64,000 bases of DNA from Zygnema cylindricum (taxonomy: Eukaryota > Streptophyta > Zygnematophyceae > Zygnematales > Zygnemataceae), in the NCBI GenBank assembly GCA_037447655.1, contig JBBHKE010003572.1, positions 62,001 to 126,000 of the forward strand, written 5' to 3'. Shown one piece after another: positions 11,139 to 22,304 of the stretch. Below the pieces are notes generated by a model. It worked only from the letters and a program-made list of their open reading frames with translations. It was not told where the DNA came from and searched no databases. Numbering within the stretch: position 1 is the first letter of the stretch; each line of letters begins with the position of its first letter. The translations under genes were made by a program, and so were the position numbers.

Positions 11139-11930
11139 CAGACACTAGATAGAATGACCGTTTTCTTCAAAAACACCGAATCGGACAGTCGACGATGTCA
11201 CCCAAAAGTTTGGAGAATCTTACCAAATCTCCAGTAATAATGCTTAAAAACAAAAAAAATGGTACATCCTTGTACGAAAATGCATTTATTCCAGTAAACA
11301 ACCTCAGGTTTGCTTCATGGAGGCTCACCCTTATTTTAGTTTTTGAAAATTTTCGTAAAACTCAGAAAAAATATACCTCTATGTGCAAAAGTGAAAGGGT
11401 TGTCACGCCTCAAAACTCCTTGTTGGAAAGTTCGTTCAAATAAATAGAAGCGTCCTTTCTGGATGGTCGACGGTTCTTGTCGGTTTAACTCAATGTTTTT
11501 TAGAGGGCTACAGTATAGTAACCCTTGAATGGCTAAGAAATAATTAGTGTTTATAAAAAAATTAGCGTTATGAACTCTTATTTAGGTTCATGGCCCTTGG
11601 AAAAAAACGTTTTCACTCTAACTTGTACATCAATGCTTGTTACACGGGCATGGACCGTAGCCTAATTTATTATAGGAGAATGATTATTAGACGCCATAGT
11701 AAAAGACAAAAGAGTCAAAGCATTTGGGAATTGTGTGATCGAGTTGATAATTTCATTATGAAACGAGATCATTTTATACAAAGTGACAAATTGCTAATTA
11801 TTGTTGATAGTACTGTACTACGCTACACAAAGTAGATTTGGGGGGCTACACAAAGACCAAATCTATTAGACAAGGTTGACCAACGAAAATAAAAATGAAA
11901 AAAATAAGACCAAAAGTACAAATATGAGAC
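11139..11930. other. gene-free stretch
   Basis: No recognisable gene. Contains the second copy (about 11415-11512) of the short dispersed repeat also seen at 6565-6662. Confidence 0.4.
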
Positions 11931-12052
11931 CGCACTTGAATAAGTGGAGTACGGTCTTGTTCACGTAGGACGAAAAAGACTAAAGTGGAGGACGCACTAA
12001 TAAGTGGAGTACGGTCAAGTTGACTTAGGACAAAAAAGGTTTAAGTGGATGT
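11931..12052. repeat. two tandem units of about 61 bp
   Basis: Two units sharing TAAGTGGAGTACGGTC, 'TAGGAC.AAAAA' and 'AAGTGGA' lie just inside the inferred 3' LTR of copia element A (minus orientation). Confidence 0.65.
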
Positions 12053-12158
12053 ACGTATTCGAAGAGAAAAATAGTACGGGAAATTACCCTTAACACCCCC
12101 CCTCAAGCTAAAACTACAAAGGAGTATTTAGATGATAAATAAAAGGTAATTTGAAGAA

Positions 12159-12841
12159 TTATGAGGAAAGTGGAGGACGAAGGCCGGAGGAGAAAGGATG
12201 CTGCTCAAAATGGGGTCGATGAAAAGCTTTGGTGAGAAAGTCAGCAACTTGATCCGTAGATTTTACATAGAGAAATTGAACGGTGCCATCCTCGACACGC
12301 TCCTGAGAATTGTGGTATTGGAATGCGATGTGCTTGGTGCGCTTGTGTTGAACCAGATTCTTGATCAAAGCAAGGGCACCTTAGGAGTTGGAGCAGATGG
12401 GAGTGGGACCAGAGGGAGGAAAACCAAGATTGGTGAGAAGGGTTTGAAGCCAAACAGCTTCCTTGGCGGCATGGCATGCAGCCATGTATTCGACCTCAGT
12501 ACTGAAGAAAGCTCTAGTAGGTTGTTTTATGCAAGACCAAGAGATAAGCCCATTTCCCAAGCAAAAACACAAGCCAGTGATAGATCGCAGGATAGCTCGT
12601 CCTGGGCCCAATCAAAATCAACAAAGCCCAAGAGGGTAGTACAACCAGAGGAGGAGTAAGTGAGACACAAAGATTTAGTGCCCAGTAGATACTGAAAGAC
12701 CCGTTTAGTAGCTGCAAAATGATATGGAGAAGGCCGCTGAAGAAATTGAATAAGTTTCGTAATCGCGGAAGCAATATCTGGCCGAGTCGCTTGCATGGCA
12801 TACATAAGAGTACCCACCATAGAGCGGTAAGTAGCATAGTG
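12159..12841 (-). pseudogene. copia reverse transcriptase end and RNase H (element A)
   Basis: Three overlapping minus-strand frames together show copia pol. They are 'YRSMVGTLMYAMQATRPDIASAI' (end of RT; family form 'YRS.VGsLmYl...RPDIa'), 'STEVEYMAACHAAKEAVWLQTLL' (RNase H; family 'STeAEYmA...a.kEa.WL..ll') and 'RTKHIAFQYHNSQERVEDG...STDQVADFLTKA' (the RNase H tail 'TKHID...HfiRe.v..g.......t..Q.ADi.TK'). The frames are shifted relative to each other, so the gene is dead. The family differs clearly from B, C and D in this window. Confidence 0.88.
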
Positions 12842-13512
12842 TGTTGTTCTACAACCACCGGTGCAGGTGGAGGAGCAGTAGTAGTAGTAGAAGTAGACAT
12901 GATACACTCTCACAAGCTATCAAGAATCCTACCAAACAGCTATTTACAAGTGCTCACCAAATCTTATACACGAATACAAACTTCACAAAGATCGATCAAA
13001 GTATAGAGCAGCATAAACATTGAGAACTCCCAAAGTTTCAGTTCAATTGACACGACAACACTCAAGATATAATACTCAGAAGTTTCCCAAAAACTGTTTG
13101 CAGTTTTACTACTTGGAAGTCTAGGATACATAATATGTTATGAGTCCTAAGTCTTATACTTGTGTTGAACTGGCAACACCAGTGTACTTGAGAGGTACAT
13201 CAAACCACCCAAGCTACCACTAATCTGTCAAGCTACCATTGAGCTATCACCAAGCTACCACTGAGCTATCACTAAGCTAACTAGAATTGTATCTATCGCA
13301 GTTGCTTTATCCTGTACAGAATCACATTAAGAATATCAGACGTTGCGTTGTCCGTACGGACCATATCAAATATAATCGTGGTTGCGTTGTCTTGTCTGTG
13401 TTGCAGCTTCGCTGCTGCATTGCTCTGCTGCTGCGCTACTCTGCTGCTGCGCTACTCTCTTTGTATAGCAGCTGCGCTGCTCTGAGACTGAAAGCTTTCC
13501 AAAAAGACAACA
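12842..13512 (-). repeat. 3' LTR of B1
   Basis: 671 bp, starting TGTTGTC after the polypurine tract and ending GAACAACA, so with TGTTGT/ACAACA ends. Related LTRs are at 17911-18606 and 22894-23577. It includes GCAGCTGC-rich units, A-box-like TAGCTCAGTGG repeats and, near its end, the Gag start codon (ATG on minus at 12900). Confidence 0.9.
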
Positions 13513-13672
13513 CTCCCCTAAAGCTTTAGACTCAGTATCCCGGCGCAGCTGCGGTGATAAAATAGCGCAGCATCGCAGCATAACAATATAGCAATTAGCA
13601 AGTCACCCAGTCCCACTACATCTCAAAGATGGATTTATCTCAGAGTGGTAATATAGTAGTGCAGCAATTCAA

Positions 13673-16600
13673 CTATTCACTTAATCCCATTGCGTCCCCA
13701 CAATACTTCAGCTTAGGAGCAGGAAGGGCTTTAGTGAGCATATCAGCAATCATTTTTGCATCTGGCAAATAACATAATTTAATCACTCTAGAGAACACTT
13801 TTTCTCTTACTAAGTGTAATCGTACATCCATGTGCTTGCTTTTGAAGTTATGACTCGGGTTAGAAGCAATGGCAATGGCAGCTTGGTTATCACACCAGAT
13901 CACCTGTGGACCAACTTGCATGTATCCTAGTTCTTGTAACATGGATTTTACCCATAAGAGTTCTTTGAGGGCCGAGCTTGCTGCCATATATTTTGACTCC
14001 ATTGTCGCCTGTGCTGTAAGCTTTTGAAGTTTGATGCTCCAGCAACAAGTACCATTCCCAATTTGTAGAACGAATCCCGTGGTGGATTTCAGGCTTGGCA
14101 TGTCGCCATAGCTTGCATCACTCTATGTTTGCAGCTTGACTTCTCCTCCGCCTAGAATGAGTTTGAGATCTTTAGTTCCTTCCAAATATCTTAAGACTCT
14201 CCTTGCTGCATCAAGATCAGATTTTCTCGGATTTTCTAGACTCCTGCTCAGTACCCCCGACTGCTGCAGCAATGTCAGGACGGGTACAGTTCATGAAATA
14301 TATTAAGCTCCCACTATCTGTCTATAAAGTATTATTGTCATAGGATCATTCTCCCCTGACTCTAAATACTCGCTAACAACGACACCTGGTTCTGTCTCTT
14401 CTCCCTCTAACTTCTGCTGAAACTCCATTGGAGTTAAACATCCTTTTGCCCCCCCGCATTCTATACTCATCTAACATGTTTCCAATTGCCTCTTTTTGAG
14501 TCAATTTTATTATTTTCTTCTTTCTGTCCCTCTCTACCTGAATACCCAAAATATATTTTGTCTCACCGAGGTCTTTCATCTCGAACCGTGAGTTTAGAGC
14601 AGTTTTGATTTTGTTAATTTCAGCCATTGATTTGCTTATTAATAGCAAATCATCTACATATACTGCTATATACACTATCCCATTTTCACCCTTTAGAACG
14701 TAGACAGAGTGATCAGAACTTATCCTTTGAAATCCTAGGCTAGTCAAGAATTCATCAAGTTTTAGATTCCACTGTTTAGGGGCCTGTTTTAGGCCGTACA
14801 AAGATTTTAGCAACTTGCATACTAAGTGCTCTTTTCCTGGTTCCACATACTTTTCAGGTTGTTGCATGTAAATGGTCTCTTCTAGTTATCCATGCAAAAA
14901 GGTCGTCTTTACATCCATCTGATGTATTTCCATATCTTCTATAGCAGCTAGAGACAGCAAAATCCTAACTGTCAAAAATCTTACAACCACAGAAAATGAT
15001 TCTTCAAAATCGATTCTTTCCTTTTGATTATACCCCTTTGCCACAAGTTTGGCCTTATAACGTTCAATGGTGTTATCGGGATTTAACTTCACTTTGAATA
15101 CCCATTTGCTGCCGATCGCTTTTCGGTCTGGAGGAAGGTTCAGAAGCTCCCATGTTTGAGCCTCCATGATGGACTTCATTTCGTCGTTTGGTGCCTCGAT
15201 CCAGTGATTCCGTTCTGGTGATGAGAAGGCAATCTGAATGGTCAAAGGCTCCCTTCAGGCTGCCGAGTAGGCAAAGTAAGAACTTGCTTGCAGGCGGCTG
15301 CTTGATCTTCTTCCCCCCGGAAATTCTGCGGCTGAGATCGTCGGATGCCGTGCATTGCGCTGATTGTGCTGGTTGCGAACTTGGAGAGATTCTGACTCTG
15401 GAGTCACCACCGGAGTTTGTGGAATCCGCGGGACAATTTCCTGCATGCAATCTAAAATGACATATTCCTGTACCTTATGTTGCTTTTGGTGCTCTGTCAT
15501 TTGAAATAAATCTATGGAGTCTAGTTCATCTTTAACAATGATGTTCTTTGCTACAACTATTTTCTGCCTCTCAAACACAAAGACTCTATAACCTTTTGAG
15601 TGATCATCATATCCTAACAGAATACTCGGTAATCCCTTCGGTTCCATTTTCCATCTATCTGTAGACATATCCAATATAAAGCATTGACTACCAAAGACCT
15701 TGAAATGGCTAACATCTGGTTTGCTACCTGTCTAGATCTCGTAAGGAGTAATTTCTACCGATCTTGATCCTATCCTATTCTTAAAATAAACCGCACAATT
15801 TAGAGCCTCAGCCAAAAATTTCGGATCCACATTTTTATCTGCGAGCATCGACCTAGAGCTCTCCGTGAGAAATCTATTCAGTCTTTCTGACACCCTATTT
15901 TGTTCCGGTGAATATGGAACAGTCAATAGATGACTAATGCCTTCCTCGAGTAAAAAGGTTTCAAATTCTTTCGATGTATATTCACCACCATTGTCCGATC
16001 TGAGCTGCAAAATAGGTGAATTAAGAAGCTTTTCAGCCTATGCTTTATAGTGTTTGAAGTGACGAAACACTTCACTCTTCTCCTTCATGAAGTAAACTTT
16101 TGTAAACTTGGAGAAATCATCGGTGAAGGTGACCATATATTTCATCCCCCCGGCAGATGGAACCTTCGCCGGACCAAAGACATCCAAAAAAATTTGTTGT
16201 AAAAGTTTTGTTGACCTATTCTTAGACTCTTTAGGATATGGAAATCCGTGGATTTTGCCTAAAGTGCAACCATCACAAGTTTGACAGGCTCATCTGTGAT
16301 TGATACACCCTCTATTTTTCCAGCAAAGACCATTTTACTCAAACTATCATAGTTTACATTGCCTAATCTTTTATGCCACAACTCATCTGAGTGCAAAATC
16401 CCAGAGTACAAAACATCATTCTCCTTGGGACTATCCATATCCATGCGATACATCTTGCTACTATCTCTAGTACCTGTAACCGCAACCTTGCCATTTTTGC
16501 TAACAACCTGCCGACCATTTTTCAAATTAACCTCAATGCCTTTACTCTCTACAAACGACGTAGAAAACATATTTTTCTTAAAGTCAGGCACAAATAAGAC

Positions 16601-17779
16601 ATTGTGAAGAGTCCTTTCAATTGCTTTTCCTTCTACATCAACTAGTAAGGACACATCACCCACAGCACGAGTATGGACACTCATTCCACAAGCATAATAA
16701 ATATTTTTCTCCGGCGTTGCTTTCAGAATTTTGAAGATGGCCTTGTTCCAGCACATGTGGGTTGACGCTCCTGTATCCATTATCCATCCAGGGTCCTTTG
16801 CGCCCTCCATTGCAGCCGCCATAGCGAATAGATCCATTTCGTCCTCTGTAAAAACCGTCAAAGTCTCGTCTTATAGCGACGAAGAAGCCGAAAATAGTGC
16901 ATTTCCACGAGGTATAGGCCCCGTGAAGCCTTTGTAAAACTGGATTTGTTGCCAACCCGGCCTATGTAAACCTGTATCGTTAGCTTTTTTAAGCTTAGGA
17001 CAGAATTTTTATCCATGACCTCTCTCACTATAATAAAAGCATGCATTGTTTGATTGTCTATTTCCACCTTGATTAAACTGTCTGAACTGATTAAATTGAT
17101 TCCTTTGCTGATTAAACTGTCTTTTTCTCTCAAAGTCTGAATTAAAAGCTTTTACTTTCTCAACATTGAGAATATTAGATGTAGCTTCCTCCTCTAGTAA
17201 AATATTGATGGCTAACTGTAAAGTCCAGCTAGCTTTATCTTTTTGTTTGAGCATGTCAGATGCTCTTTTCATACTACGAGGGAGACCCCTTATGAGCAAT
17301 GCTGCCTGTTGAAAAGGAGGAAACACCCCACCTGCACAAGCATGTGCATCTACAAGGATACGAAATTTGTTAGAATATTCAGCCATTATACCGCCAGTGT
17401 ACTTATAGTCCCAAATTTTTCCAGCCAATAGAAGTTCTTCCTGGACATTAGCCTTTTCATAATCACTTTTAAGGGATTTCCATATATCAATTGATTTTTT
17501 CATTTTTATCCGAGACATAGCTAAGTCCTCAGATATACAAAATTTCAGAATAGAACGAGCTTGCGTATTTTTCTTACACCATGACAGATCAGATTCATCC
17601 AGCGAACCATCCAATATATCCAAAAGATTGACATTCTCAAAATGTGTCTCCACCATATCCGTCCAGTAAACATACTTATCTCCGGAAAAGATAGGAATTC
17701 TTGATGACAGGCCCATAACCTGTTGTTCTACAACCACCGGTACAGGTGGAGGAGTAGCAGTAGTAGTAGAAGTAGATAT
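13673..17779 (-). pseudogene. B1 gag-pol pseudogene
   Basis: Degenerate copia polyprotein read right to left. Gag spans about 17009-17779, with a zinc knuckle whose second Cys is Tyr (ACFYYSERGHG). Protease lies in 16259-16861 (WIMDTGASTHMC, the DTGA active site). The integrase core is at 15732-16010 (LRSDNGGEY, EQNRVSERLNR). Reverse transcriptase spans 14373-15245 (YVDDLLLISKS) and RNase H 13673-14101, ending MGLSE. Several stops and frameshifts separate the parts. The position of the Gag start codon in the 5' LTR reads ATA (17777-17779), while the 3' LTR copy has ATG. B2 is the same family in opposite orientation. Confidence 0.9.
17710..17720 (-). promoter_or_regulatory. primer-binding site of B1 (half initiator tRNA-Met)
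   Basis: On minus, GGTTATGGGCC directly follows the LTR end ACAACA. It is complementary to GGCCCAUAACC in the anticodon arm of plant initiator tRNA-Met. The same bases are codons of Gag (QVMG). Confidence 0.7.
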
Positions 17780-17910
17780 GATACACTCTCAGAAGCTATC
17801 AAGAATCCTACCAAACAGTTGTTTACAAGTGCTCACCAAATCTTATACACGCATCCAAACTTCACAAAGCTCTATCAAAGTATAGAGCAGCATAAACACT
17901 AACAACTCCC
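17721..17910 (-). repeat. truncated 5' LTR of B1
   Basis: Only the gag-proximal 190 bp of the LTR remain. At 17910/17911 it meets the first base of the B2 5' LTR. The missing part is not found on the far side of B2. Confidence 0.85.
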
Positions 17911-18606
17911 TGTTGTCTTTTTGGAAAGCTTTCAGTCTCAGAGCAGCGCAGCTGCTTTACAGACAAAGCAGCGCAGCTGCTATACAACAGAGCAGCGCAG
18001 CTGCTATATAGCAGAGTAGCTGCTATACAGCAGAGCAGCGAAGCTGCAACACAGACAGGACAAGGCAACCACGATTATATTTGATATGGTCCGTACGGAC
18101 AACGCATCGTCTGATATTCTTAATGTGATTCTGTACAGGATAGAGCAACTGCGATAGATACAATTCTAGTTAGCTTAGTGATAGCTCAGTGGTAGCTTAG
18201 TGATAGCTCAATGGTAGCTTGACAGATTAGTGGTATCTTGGTGGTTCGATGTACCTCTGAAGTACACTGGTGTTGCCAGTTCAACACAAGTATAAGACTT
18301 AGGACTCATAGCATATTATGTATCTGGACTTCCAAGTAGTAAAACTGCAGACAGTTTTTGGGAAACTTCTGAGTATTATATCTTGAGTGTTGTCAGGTCA
18401 ATTGTGCTATAACTTTGGGAGTTATCAGTGTTTATGCTACTCTATATTCTGATAGAGTTTTGTGAGGTTTGGATGCTTGTATAAGAATTGGTGAGCACTT
18501 AAGAACAGCTGTTTGGTAGGATTCTTGATAGCTTCTGAGAGTGTATCATGTCTACTTCTACTACTACTGCTGCTCCTCCACCTGCACCGGTGGTTGTAGA
18601 ACAACA
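17911..18606 (+). repeat. 5' LTR of B2
   Basis: 696 bp, TGTTGTC...GAACAACA. It contains GCAGCTGC-type repeats (about 17940-18050) and A-box-like repeats with TAGCTCAGTGGTAG at 18182-18195, followed by B-box-like GGTTCGATGTACC at 18243-18255. The Gag start codon is at 18548, 59 bp before the LTR end. Confidence 0.92.
18182..18255 (+). other. tRNA-like A-box/B-box module in B-family LTR
   Basis: TAGCTCAGTGGTAG equals the D-arm/A box of many tRNAs. Two weaker copies (TAGCTTAGTGATAG, TAGCTCAATGGTAG) overlap or follow it, and GGTTCGATGTACC resembles a B box about 50 bp downstream. No cloverleaf can be drawn. The 3' LTR copy (about 23140-23235) and the B1 copy (about 13195-13285, minus) keep the pattern with changes. 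It may be a Pol III promoter-like module or only a short tandem repeat. Confidence 0.4.
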
Positions 18607-19653
18607 GGTTATGGGCCTGTCATCAAGAATTCCTATCTTTTCCGGGGATAAGTATGTTTACTGGGCGGATATGGTGGAAACACATTTTGAAAATGTCAAT
18701 CTTTTAGATATATTAGATGGTTCGCTGGATGAATCTGATCCGTCATGGTCTAAGAAAAATACGCAAGCTCGTTCTATTCTGAAATTTTGTATATCTGAGG
18801 ACTTAGCTATGTCTCGGATAAAGATGAAAAAAGCAATTGATATCTGGAAATCTCTTAAAAGTGATTATGAAAAGGCCAATGTCCAGGAAGAGCTTCTATT
18901 GGCTGGAAAAATTTGGGACTATAAGTACACTGGCGGTACAATGGCTGAATATTCTAACAAATTTCGTATCCTTGTAGATGCACATGCTTGTGCAGGTGGG
19001 GTGTTTCCTCCTTTTCAACAGGCGGCATTGCTCATGAGGGGTCTCCTCGTAGTATGAAAGGAGCATCTGACATGCTCAAACAAAAAGATAAAGCTAGCTG
19101 GACTTTACAGTTAGCCATCAATATTTTACTAGAGGAGGAAGCTACATCTAATATTCTCAATGTTGAGCAAGTAGAGGCTTTTAATTCAGACTTTGAGAGA
19201 AAAGGACAGTTTAATCAGCAAAGAAATCAGTATAATCAGTTCAGACATTTTAATCAAGGTGGGAATAGACAATCCAACAATGCATGCTTTTGTTGCAGTG
19301 AGAGAGGTCATGGATACAAATTCTGTCCTAAGCTTAAAAGAGCTAACGATACAGGTTTATACCGGCCGGGATGGCAACAAAGCCGGTTTTACAAAGGCTT
19401 CCCGGGTACTACACCTCGTGGAAATGCACTATTTTCGGCTTCTTCGTCTCTCCAAGACGAGACTTTGACGGTTTCTACGGAGGACGATACGGATATATTC
19501 GCTATGGCGGCTGCACTGGAGGGCGCGAAGGACCCCGGATGGATAATGGATACCGGAGCGTCAACCCACATATGCTGGAACAAGGCCATCTTCAAAATTC
19601 TGAAAGCAACGCCGGAGAAAAATATTTATTATGCTTGTGGAATGAGTGTCTAG
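18548..19653 (+). pseudogene. B2 gag and protease
   Basis: Copia Gag. The N-terminus MSTSTTTAAPPPAPVVVEQ is encoded inside the 5' LTR, followed by the primer-binding-site codons QVMG and the capsid-like domain (IFSGDKYVYWADM..., related to the UBN2/Retrotran_gag family). A frameshift occurs near 19040. In the second frame comes an intact CCHC zinc knuckle (CFCCSERGHGYKFC), then the protease active site WIMDTGASTHIC at about 19540-19575. A stop codon near 19652 replaces a His codon present in B1. The product would have formed the particle and matured it. Confidence 0.9.
18607..18617 (+). promoter_or_regulatory. primer-binding site of B2 (half initiator tRNA-Met)
   Basis: GGTTATGGGCC starts at the first base after the LTR and is complementary to 11 bases of the anticodon arm of plant initiator tRNA-Met. 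It is translated in frame within Gag as V-M-G after Gln. Confidence 0.72.
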
Positions 19654-19662
19654 ACTCGTGCT

Positions 19663-20901
19663 GTGGGTGATGTGTCCTTACTAGTTGATGTAGAAGGAAA
19701 AGCAATTGAAAGGACTCTTCACAATGTCTTATTTGTGCCTGACTTTAAGAAAAATCTGTTTTCTACGTCGTTGGTAGAGAGCAAAGGCTTTGAGGTTAAT
19801 TTGAAAAATGGTCGGCAAGTTGTTAGCAAAAATGGCAAGGTTGCGGTTACAGGTACTAGAGATAGTAGCAAGATGTATCGCATGGATATGGCTAATACAA
19901 AGGAGAATGATGTTTTGTACTCCGGTGTTTTGCACTCAGATGAGTTGTGGAATAAAAGATTAGGCCATGTAAAATATGATAGTTTGAGGAAAATGGTCAT
20001 TGCTGGAAAAATAGAGGGTGTATCAATCACAGATGGGCCGGTCAAAACTTGCGATGGTTGCGCTTTAGGCAAAATCCACAGATTGACATTTCCTAAGGAG
20101 TCTGAGCATCGGTCAACGAAACTTTTACAACAAATTCATTCGGATGTCTTTGGTCCGGCGAAGGTTCCATCTGCCGGAGGGGTGAAATATATGGTCAACT
20201 TCACAGATGATTTCTCCAGGTTTACAAAAGTTTACTTCATGAAGGAGAAGAGTGAAGTGTTTGGTCACTTCAAACACTATAAAGCATGGGCTGAAAAACT
20301 TCTTAATTCATCTATTTTACTGCTCAGATCGGACAATGGTTGTGAATAAACATCGAAAGAATTTGAAACCTTTTTACTCGAGGAAGGCATTAATCATCTA
20401 TTGACTGTTCCATATTCATCGGAACAAAATGGGGTGTCGGAAAGACTGAATAGAACTCTCACGGAAAGCTCTAGGTCTATGCTTGCAGATAAAAATGTGG
20501 ATCCAAAATTTTGGGCTGAGGCTCTAAATTGTGCAGTTTATATTAAGAATAGGATAGGATCAAGATCGGTAGAAACAACTCCTTACGAAATCTGGACAGG
20601 TAGCAAACCAGATGTTAGCCATTTCAAGGTCTTTGGTAGTAAATGCTTTATATTGGATACGTCTACAGATAGATGGAAAATGGAACCGAAGGGATTATCG
20701 GGTATTCTGTTAGGATATGATGATCCCTCAAAAGGTTATAGAGTCTTTGTGTTTGAAAGGCAGAAAACAGTTGTAGCTAGAAACATCATTGTTAAAGATG
20801 AACTAGACTCCATAGATTTATTTCAAATGACAGAGAAGCAGAAGCAACAAAAAGTACAGGAGTATGTCATTTTAGATTGCATGAAAGAAATTGTCCTGTA
20901 G
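19663..20901 (+). pseudogene. B2 GAG-pre-integrase and integrase
   Basis: The integrase zinc-binding HHCC region is visible (LWNKRLGHVKYDSL... TCDGCALGK), followed by the catalytic Asp of IHSDVFGPAKVP, then LRSDNGCE, where the usual GGE has become GCE and is followed by a stop (about 20347). The catalytic Glu is in EQNGVSERLNRTLTE, near 20440. The C-terminal part includes FGSKCFILDTSTDRW and GYDDPSKGYRVF, typical copia integrase tail sequence. A further stop lies at about 20899. Inactive. Confidence 0.9.
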
Positions 20902-21162
20902 ATTCCACACACTCCCGTAATGACTCCGGATTCAGACTCTCTCCAAGTTCCTCACCAACTTTGGGTCCAGGTGGACCAAGAGCAGTCAATACACACGGAT
21001 CGCAACCAGCGCAATCACGAACACACGGATTGCAACTAGCGCAATCAGCGCAATGCGCGGCATCCGACGATCTCAGCCTCAGAATTTCCGGGGGGAAGAA
21101 GATCAACTAGCCGCCTGCAAGCAAGCTCTCAATTTGCATACTCGGCAGTCTCAAGGGAGCCC

Positions 21163-22104
21163 TTGACCATCCAAGAGGCCTTCTCATCACCAGAGCGGAA
21201 TCACTGGATTGAGGCGGCAAACGACGAAATGAAGTCGATCATGGAGGCTCAAACATGGGAGCTCGTGTACCTTCCTCCAGCCCGAAAAGCGATCGGCAGC
21301 AAATGGGTATTCAAAGTGAAGTTAAATCTCGATAACACCATTGAACGCTATAAGGCCAGACTTGTGGCGAAGGGGTACAATCAAAAGGAAGGAATCGATT
21401 TTGAAGAATCATTTTCTCCAGTTGTAAGATTTCCAACAGTTAGGATTTTGCTGTCCCTAGCTGCTATAGAAGATATGGAAATTCATCAGATGGATGTAAA
21501 AACGGCCTTTTTGCATGGAGAACTAGAAGAAACCATTTACATGCAGCAGCCTGAAAAGTATGTGGAACCAGGAAAAGAGCACTTAGTATGCAAGTTGCTA
21601 AAATCTTTGTACGGCCTAAAACAGGCCCCCAGACAGTGGAATATAAAGCTTGATGAATTCTTGACTAGTCTAGGATTTCAAAGGATATGTTTTGATCACT
21701 CTGTTTACGTTCTAAAGGTTGAAAATGGGATAGTGTATATAGCAGTATATCTAGATGATTTGCTATTAATTAGCAAATCAATGGCTGAAATTAACAAAAT
21801 CAAAACTGCTCTAAACTCACGGTTCGAGATGAAAGACCTCGAAGAGGCAAAATATATTTTGGGTATCCAGGTAGAGAGGGACAGAAATAAGAAAATAATA
21901 AAATTGACTCAAAAAGAGGCTATTGGAAACATGTTAGATGAGTACGGAATGCGGGGGGCAAAAGGATGTTTAACTCCAATGGAGTTTCAGCAAAAGTTAG
22001 AGGGAGAAGAGACAGAACCAGGTGTCGTTGTTAGCGAGTATTTAGAGTCAGGGGAGAATGATCCTATGACAATAATACTTTATAGACAGATAGTGGGAGC
22101 TTAA
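21163..22104 (+). pseudogene. B2 reverse transcriptase
   Basis: 313 residues of copia reverse transcriptase: WELVYLPPARKAIGSKWVFKVK (first block), RLVAKGYNQKEGIDFEESFSPVVRF, MDVKTAFLHGELEE with the first catalytic Asp, SLYGLKQAPRQW, and the catalytic site as YLDDLLLISKS (usual YVDDLL). It ends before 'IVGSLIYFMNCTRPD', which follows in another frame at about 22095-22140. Just upstream (20940-21100) is a short in-phase repeat of GCGCAATC/ACACACGG units in the integrase-RT linker. Confidence 0.92.
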
Positions 22105-22304
22105 TATATTTCATGAACTGTACCCGTCCTGACATTGCTGCAGCAGTCGGGGTACTGAGCAGGAGTCTAGAAAATCCGAGAAAATCTGATCTTGATGCAG
22201 CAAGGAGAGTCTTAAGATATTTGGAAGGAACTAAAGATCTCAAACTCATTCTAGGCGGAGGAGAAGTCAAGCTGCAAACATAGAGTGATGCAAGCTATGG
22301 CGAC

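Larger units (their letters stand above)
11931..12841 (-). mobile_element. copia element A, 3' part only
   Basis: A Ty1/copia fragment on the minus strand: the end of reverse transcriptase, RNase H, a polypurine tract (TTGAGGGGGGG, 12096-12106) and the beginning of the 3' LTR (TGTTAAGGG at 12095 reading down). It is cut at 12841, exactly where the 3' LTR of element B1 begins, so B1 inserted into it. The 5' part of A is not found elsewhere in the window. The lower LTR end is uncertain. Confidence 0.8.
12842..17910 (-). mobile_element. copia element B1 (minus), 5' LTR truncated
   Basis: Near-complete copia element on the minus strand. It has a 3' LTR at 12842-13512, the polypurine tract AGGGGAG at 13513-13519, pol and gag through 17779, a primer-binding site at 17710-17720, and only 190 bp of 5' LTR (17721-17910). 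The 5' LTR is cut off exactly where the plus-strand element B2 begins. The right-hand target duplication is therefore lost; the flank at its 3' end is CACTA (read on minus). Confidence 0.88.

Noticed and set aside
13396-13500. CRISPR-like array in the GCAGCTGC repeats
   Set aside because: Units are short and irregular without spacers, located in retrotransposon LTRs of a eukaryote.
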